From the NCBI RefSeq assembly GCF_024178165.1, contig NZ_JAMZIE010000009.1, forward strand, positions 1-64,000: a DNA stretch of 64,000 bases, in the 5' to 3' direction. This stretch comes from Halohasta salina (GTDB lineage: Archaea > Halobacteriota > Halobacteria > Halobacteriales > Haloferacaceae). The position numbers and the translations under genes were made by a program. Below, one piece after another: positions 59,541 through 64,000 of this stretch. The notes under the pieces were generated by a model. That model saw only the letters and a program-made list of their open reading frames with translations, was not told the origin of the DNA and did not search any database. Each line of letters starts with the position of its first letter. Positions within the stretch are counted from its first letter, which is position 1.

Positions 59541-60470
59541 TCATCCAGCGGGGATCGCTTCGAGCTCAATCCGACCGATATCCGGTGGCTCGTCGATCAG
59601 CACAGCGGCCTGTCCCTCGACGAGCCGCTCGCCATCGGCGTCGACGACATCCGTCGTCAGTTGGTACTTGTCTCCGCGTACGTGCTCGCTAATCTCACAG
59701 ACTGCGGTGAGTCGCTCGCCAATGTCGGCCGGCTGGAGGAACGAGAGGGTCTGGGAGACGTAGATGGTCACGCCGGGGAAGCGAGCCAACGCGGCGCTGA
59801 TCAGCCCACCGACAAGCGTCCCTTGGACGATCCGTCGACCGAACCGTGTCTCGCGGGCGTAGGCCTCGTCGAGGTGGAGACGGTTCGTGTCACCGCTGGC
59901 AGCGGCAAACCCCCGCACGTCCCCTTCGCTGATCGGTTTCGTGAAGGCGATCCGGTCGCCGACTGAGACCGCCGCATCGGAGAGCCCACGGCTTTCGGTC
60001 TCCCAGTTGTCCATCTCGTAGGCGGTCTCCTGGAACCGGTGGTAGCGGTGGGCCGCGTCGTCGGGCCGGTCGAGCTCGCTGCGCTGGAGGACCTGCGGGA
60101 CGTGGTGGACGATGTCGTCGGTGCTGACGAGCCCGACGAGTTCTTCGCCGTCGAGGACGACCAGCCGAGCGATGTCGTTGTCGGCCATCCGCTCGACGGC
60201 TTCGCCGACAGTCGCGCTGGCATCGACGGTCACCACGTCAGTCGACATGAAATCGGCCAGCCTGCGCGTTCGGGGGTCCGAGTCGTCGCGAAGCACCCCC
60301 ACGAAGTCGTCGCTGGTGACGATGCCGACGACTGCGCCCTCGTCGACGACGACCAGCGATCCGATATTTTCGTCTTGGCAGGTGGCCGCAGCCGCGGTCG
60401 CCGTGGCGTCGGGAGGAGCTGTCTCGGCGGGACTGCTCATGATGTCGTTGATACGAATCGGGGACGGCAT
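59541..60470 (-). CDS. CBS-pair protein fused to a MaoC/FabZ-type hydratase
   Basis: 309 residues. Two CBS domains (about 1-130: NDIMSSPAETAPPDATATAA, DFMSTDVVTVDASATVGEAV, VLDGEELVGLVSTDDIVHHV), then a MaoC-like hot-dog domain: FTKPISEGDVRGFAAASGDT with NRLHLDEAYARETRFGRRIV, the hydratase motif with catalytic Asp-His type residues. Adenosyl ligands on CBS would control hydration of an enoyl-CoA substrate (inference). A promoter CCTTATCGC (about 60491-60499) fits a leaderless ATG. Confidence 0.85.
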   Translation of the reverse strand: MPSPIRINDIMSSPAETAPPDATATAAAATCQDENIGSLVVVDEGAVVGIVTSDDFVGVLRDDSDPRTRRLADFMSTDVVTVDASATVGEAVERMADNDIARLVVLDGEELVGLVSTDDIVHHVPQVLQRSELDRPDDAAHRYHRFQETAYEMDNWETESRGLSDAAVSVGDRIAFTKPISEGDVRGFAAASGDTNRLHLDEAYARETRFGRRIVQGTLVGGLISAALARFPGVTIYVSQTLSFLQPADIGERLTAVCEISEHVRGDKYQLTTDVVDADGERLVEGQAAVLIDEPPDIGRIELEAIPAG

Positions 60471-60682
60471 ACAACCCCTATCAGACTCCGCGATAAGGGC
60501 ATATTGGCGACTAACTTACGAGTTGGCTGAACACGCCTGCCGCCTCGGCCAATGCCAGATATGGGGTATCTTTCATGGCTGGTTCCGCTTGTGACACGCT
60601 CGCGGTCTCCTCACAACACGGATCGACGCTGCGGCGCCCGAGCTGCGAGACAACGACAGCCAGACACAACAGTCGATCTCGC

Positions 60683-61441
60683 TTACTCGTCGGTCACTCC
60701 CACTCGCTCGCCGACCGGGAAGACGTACAACGGTCGCTGGGTCGACGGGGCCTCCAAGACCTCCCGAACGCGGTCGTCGTCGAAGGCACCGACCGAGACG
60801 GTCGCAAGGCCGAGTGCTTCGGCCTGTAGGTAGAGGTTCTCACCGGCGTGGCCAGCCTCCATCGGCACGAACCGTTGCCGCCCGCGGTCGCCGTACTTGC
60901 CGGTCGTGCGCTCGTCGACTCCACAGATGACGATGTCGGCGGGTGCGTCGTCGACGAACTCCTGATCGAGTGTCGCTGCCCGAAGCTCGGCCTGGAGGTC
61001 GCCGGTTCGGCCCTGGCCGAGTTCGTGACCCTCCGGCCGGTAGCGGTAGACGCCGGGGTCGAGTCCCTCTACGCCGGGCGAGCCGATGACGACGTACAGT
61101 TCAAGGGGATAGAGCGCGCCCGCGCTCGGGGCCGCCCGGTGATCATCTACCTGGTCGGTTACACCCTGTGCCGCCCAGAGTACCTGCCCGAGTTCACTGC
61201 GGTCGAGCGGGCGGTCACTGTAGGTACGCCGGGAGCGGCGGCTGTCGATTGCGTCCTCGACCGAGACATTGCTCTGGTCTCGCGGCGCTGGCAGCGAGAC
61301 GGTATCGTCGGCTGGCCATCGCTCACCGCCGTCGGATCGGAAGGGTCCGAACGCGTCGACCACCCGACCCACGAGTAGCGAGAGGCCGCCAGCGACCAGT
61401 AGCGCGAGCGTCGTTCGGCGCGACGGTCGTTCGAGCGCCAT
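60683..61441 (-). CDS. SagB/ThcOx-type nitroreductase
   Basis: 252 residues from the ATG at 61441. The N-terminus is RRTTLALLVAGGLSLLVGRV, a membrane anchor or Tat-like signal. FMN-binding parts: RRSRRTYSDRPLDRSELGQV, AAPSAGALYPLELYVVIG, and HAGENLYLQAEALGLATVSV; the last string is typical of SagB-type oxidases. No cyclodehydratase or leader peptide gene is next to it, so a peptide-oxazole role is not supported; it may be a membrane-linked flavin reductase. The preceding small gene ends seven bases upstream. Confidence 0.8.
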   Translation of the reverse strand: MALERPSRRTTLALLVAGGLSLLVGRVVDAFGPFRSDGGERWPADDTVSLPAPRDQSNVSVEDAIDSRRSRRTYSDRPLDRSELGQVLWAAQGVTDQVDDHRAAPSAGALYPLELYVVIGSPGVEGLDPGVYRYRPEGHELGQGRTGDLQAELRAATLDQEFVDDAPADIVICGVDERTTGKYGDRGRQRFVPMEAGHAGENLYLQAEALGLATVSVGAFDDDRVREVLEAPSTQRPLYVFPVGERVGVTDE

Positions 61442-61448
61442 CCGTGCA

Positions 61449-61622
61449 TCACCGCTCGAACCGTAGGTCCCGCGTGGAGTCTTCGGCGACGACCCACCAG
61501 TACAGGTCTTCTTTCGGGTTCCGACGGTCGACGTCATCTTCGACTTGCTTGCCTGTCTCGGCCCCCCGGCCACAGAGGTTGCAACGGTGGTGGCGTGTCG
61601 ACACCATGTCATGATACTCCAT
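61449..61622 (-). CDS. small protein with one Cys-x2-Cys, upstream of the nitroreductase
   Basis: 57 residues from the ATG at 61622 (TTG at 61655 is the alternative). Reads MEYHDMVSTRHHRCNLCGRG, then a charged helix and KEDLYWWVVAEDSTRDLRFE. Conserved-looking aromatic C-terminus and CNLCGRG. A second zinc pair is not present unless the His residues serve. A TATA-like CTTATAAGAG (61682-61691) is well placed for transcription of this gene and the nitroreductase. Confidence 0.55.
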   Translation of the reverse strand: MEYHDMVSTRHHRCNLCGRGAETGKQVEDDVDRRNPKEDLYWWVVAEDSTRDLRFER

Positions 61623-61829
61623 GCCAGGATCGATAGTCGCTTGGATGGGGCACAACTATCCGGCCTGTTGCTGGCAACCTGCTCTTATAAGTGGTGGCTG
61701 TCGGCTACTCATGGCGAACTGCAGTCGACTTATCAAGCCGCTTATCAATTTCGACTGAGCTCCCGGTGCGGGAGTCTCGGGTTGCGGGGCTGAGAGGGGT
61801 CAAGTCGGCCAGCAGGTGGTCCGCCCCTA

Positions 61830-64000
61830 CTACTGAGCGAAGCGCGAGGCCAGCACGGCGACCCCCATGTACGCCGGAAGGCAGACCGCGAGCACGAGCC
61901 CGATTATTCCCCAGTCGGTTACAGTGAGAGGCACCGTTCCAAAAAACCGGTTGAGTGGCGTATACACCACTGCAAGTTGGAGTCCAGCCGAAACCACGAC
62001 GGCGACGAGCAACCATGGATTCGACAGCGCTGGCGTCCCCCGCAACCAGCGGATGACGTAGAGCCCGACGAATTCGAGGAAGACGAAGCTCGTGAACACC
62101 ATCGTCATCGCATACGGCGTGGTCTCCGGCGCACCGTCGAGCGTGACGCTCATCAACACGAGCAGTGCACTCGTCGTCACCGCTCCGATGCCACCGATCA
62201 AGCCGAGCATCTCTCGACCGATGATTCCCTGGTCGGACTCACGTGGTGGCCGCTCCATCACCTCACCGCTCTGGGGGTCGACGCCGAGGGCGAGTGCTGG
62301 CAGCCCGTCGGTCAGCAGATTGATCCACAGCAACTGGACGGCTGGCAAGATGAGATAGCCGTACAGCGAGGCGATGAAGACGATTGCCACCTCTGCGACG
62401 TTGGCAGTCAAGAGGTAGGCGACGAACTTCCAGATGTTGTCGAAGATCGCCCGCCCGCGCTCGACGGCCCGCTCCATCGTCGCGTAGTTGTCGTCCAGCA
62501 GCACGATATCGGCGGCCTGTTTGGCGACATCCGTCCCACGAACGCCCATTGCAACACCCACATCCGCGTTTTTGAGTGCTGGCGCGTCGTTGACGCCGTC
62601 GCCAGTCATCGCGACATCGTGATCCCTCGACTGGAGAGCCTCCAGAATGCGCACCTTGTGGTCCGGCGATGTCCGGGCAAAGACGTCGACCGACTCGACT
62701 CGCTCCCGAAGCGTTTCGTCGTCCATTCGCTCGATCTCTCGACCTGCAAGCACCTCGGTGCCGATCCCGACTGACTCGGCGATGGCCCGCGCGGTCCGGA
62801 CGTTATCACCGGTCACCATTTTGACGGCGATTCCCGCACGCGTCGTCGCCGCGATCGCCGGTTCGACCGCCTCTCGCGGCGGGTCAATCATCCCGGTCAA
62901 TCCGACGAAAACGAGTCCACCATCGAGATCGTCGACAGTAGTCGACTCACGGTAGGCCATCGCCAGTACCCGAAGAGCGTCGTCAGCGAAGGCTCGAACC
63001 ATCGCCTCGATTCGCTCGCGGGCCTCAGCCGTGAGTGGCTCCGGCCCGTCGGCGGTGAAGATCCGGTCGCAGTTCTCGATGACGACCTCCGGTGCCCCTT
63101 TGACGTAACCGATCTCGTCGTGGACCGTCCCCATCCACTTCCGATCGGAGGCAAACGGTATCGAACCAGTTCGTGGTTGTTCGGCCCGAAGGGCGTCGAT
63201 ATCGATGCCGCGACGGTCGGCCAATTCGAGCAGCGCCTGCTCCGTTGGATCGCCGTCTTCGAGCGTCGAGTCGTTACAGAGCACCCCGATCCGCACGAGG
63301 AGATCGTCTCGTTCCGACCACCGTTCTGATTCGGATGCCACCGCATCACGATCGTCGTGAGCCGTGCCGGCATCGCCCATCGTACGACTACCGTCGCGAG
63401 CGGTGTCGACATCGATGACGGCGTCGTTCACCCAGAGCCTGCTGACGGTCATCTGTCCCCGTGTCAGGGTGCCGGTTTTGTCCGTACAGATCACGTCGAC
63501 CGAGCCGAGTGCTTCGACCGCCGGGAGCCGTCGGACCAGTGCGTTTTCGGCCGACATCCCTCGAACGCCGACTGCAAGGGTTAGTGTGACCACCGCCGGT
63601 AACCCCTCCGGAACCGCGGCGACCGCGAGCGAGACGGACGTGAGTGCGGCTTGGACCGCTTCCGTCCCCCGAACTACCAGCACAGGTGCGACCACGACCG
63701 ACAGCAGGATGACTCCAACACCAAGCGTCCGTCCCAACTCGTCGAGTTCCTCTTGGAGTGGCGTCCGAGTCTCCTCGGTCGAGGCGAGTGCATGGGCGAT
63801 CTCGCCGACCGCCGTCTCCATCCCGGTTTCCGTGACGACCGCCGTTGCCGTCCCACGGGTGATCGTCGTCCCCTTGTAGACCATGCTTGTCCGCTCGGCC
63901 AGCGGCGTCTCGGCATCGACTGGTTCGGTCGACTTCGAGACGGGCGTGCTCTCACCGGTCAGAGCTGCCTCGTCGGTTTCGAGACCGCTTGTCTCAAGCA
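61830..64000 (-). CDS. P-type cation-transporting ATPase (Ca2+/PMCA-SERCA type), N-terminus outside window
   Basis: The frame is open to the right edge; 723 residues visible. Order: TGES in [13 protein letters not shown]4 [19 protein letters not shown], phosphorylation [19 protein letters not shown] nucleotide-binding motif, [14 protein letters not shown], hinge [13 protein letters not shown], and the C-terminal domain with M6 [23 protein letters not shown] and NLLTDGLPA in M4/M6 agree with Ca2+ or monovalent-cation pumps of the type II class (PacL-like). Missing: the A-domain start and M1-M2. Direction of transport is out of the cytoplasm. Confidence 0.9.
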   Translation of the reverse strand, partial: LETSGLETDEAALTGESTPVSKSTEPVDAETPLAERTSMVYKGTTITRGTATAVVTETGMETAVGEIAHALASTEETRTPLQEELDELGRTLGVGVILLSVVVAPVLVVRGTEAVQAALTSVSLAVAAVPEGLPAVVTLTLAVGVRGMSAENALVRRLPAVEALGSVDVICTDKTGTLTRGQMTVSRLWVNDAVIDVDTARDGSRTMGDAGTAHDDRDAVASESERWSERDDLLVRIGVLCNDSTLEDGDPTEQALLELADRRGIDIDALRAEQPRTGSIPFASDRKWMGTVHDEIGYVKGAPEVVIENCDRIFTADGPEPLTAEARERIEAMVRAFADDALRVLAMAYRESTTVDDLDGGLVFVGLTGMIDPPREAVEPAIAATTRAGIAVKMVTGDNVRTARAIAESVGIGTEVLAGREIERMDDETLRERVESVDVFARTSPDHKVRILEALQSRDHDVAMTGDGVNDAPALKNADVGVAMGVRGTDVAKQAADIVLLDDNYATMERAVERGRAIFDNIWKFVAYLLTANVAEVAIVFIASLYGYLILPAVQLLWINLLTDGLPALALGVDPQSGEVMERPPRESDQGIIGREMLGLIGGIGAVTTSALLVLMSVTLDGAPETTPYAMTMVFTSFVFLEFVGLYVIRWLRGTPALSNPWLLVAVVVSAGLQLAVVYTPLNRFFGTVPLTVTDWGIIGLVLAVCLPAYMGVAVLASRFAQ

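Noticed and set aside
1-64000. tRNA, rRNA, or riboswitch genes
   Set aside because: I looked for tRNA arm patterns and conserved rRNA strings while reading and found none. A covariance-model scan could still find one.

Overview
The window is DNA from a halophilic archaeon (class Halobacteria). The predicted proteins are strongly acidic, most genes have leaderless promoters with an A/T box about 26-30 bases before the start codon, and the gene content is haloarchaeal: twin-arginine lipoproteins, haloarchaeal ParA, Orc1/Cdc6, PGF-pre-PGF surface protein, IS1341-type TnpB. There are no rRNA or tRNA genes and no CRISPR array.

Layout. (1) 1-14.7 kb is a DNA-processing and signalling block. It opens with the tail of an IS1595-type transposase, then an addB-addA-hypothetical operon (helicase-nucleases), a large sensor kinase with a LOV photoreceptor motif, a helix-hairpin-helix protein, and a double AAA+ ATPase with RPA-like OB folds, coupled to a 40-residue ORF. 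(2) 14.7-22.5 kb holds housekeeping and envelope genes: SRPBCC protein, ACT protein, two Tat lipoproteins, an ABC-2 exporter and a LUD protein. (3) 22.6-34.3 kb is a nested mobile element. A zinc alcohol dehydrogenase gene is split by an IS200/IS605-type element, whose tnpB is split in turn by a 9.3 kb transposon. That transposon carries a DDE transposase, poly-gamma-glutamate synthase genes pgsC-pgsB, a response regulator and a nine-domain histidine kinase. Both insertions can be undone on paper and restore full-length genes. (4) 34.6-39 kb contains a Rossmann reductase, then a plasmid-type maintenance locus: a 13-bp phased repeat array, parA, its partner gene and a decayed orc1/cdc6. (5) 39-49 kb encodes surface and secreted proteins and a membrane-anchored winged-helix regulator. 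(6) 49-53.2 kb is a decay zone with a frameshifted transposase, an integrase and gene fragments. (7) 53.2-57.8 kb is an arsenic cluster: arsD, arsA and two YlbF-like proteins ending in Cys-Cys, with cupin, arsR and arsenate reductase genes next to it. (8) 57.9-64 kb carries an Na/Pi-type transporter, UspA, a CBS-MaoC protein, a SagB-type nitroreductase and a P-type cation ATPase that runs off the right edge.

The most interesting items are the 9.3 kb cargo transposon (ends and 8-bp target duplication visible), the 13-bp array whose TGTTCA cores are all spaced by exact multiples of 13, the OB-OB-AAA-AAA ATPase locus, and the arsenic operon with Cys-Cys-tailed YlbF proteins. All functional calls come from reading motifs; no database search was run.
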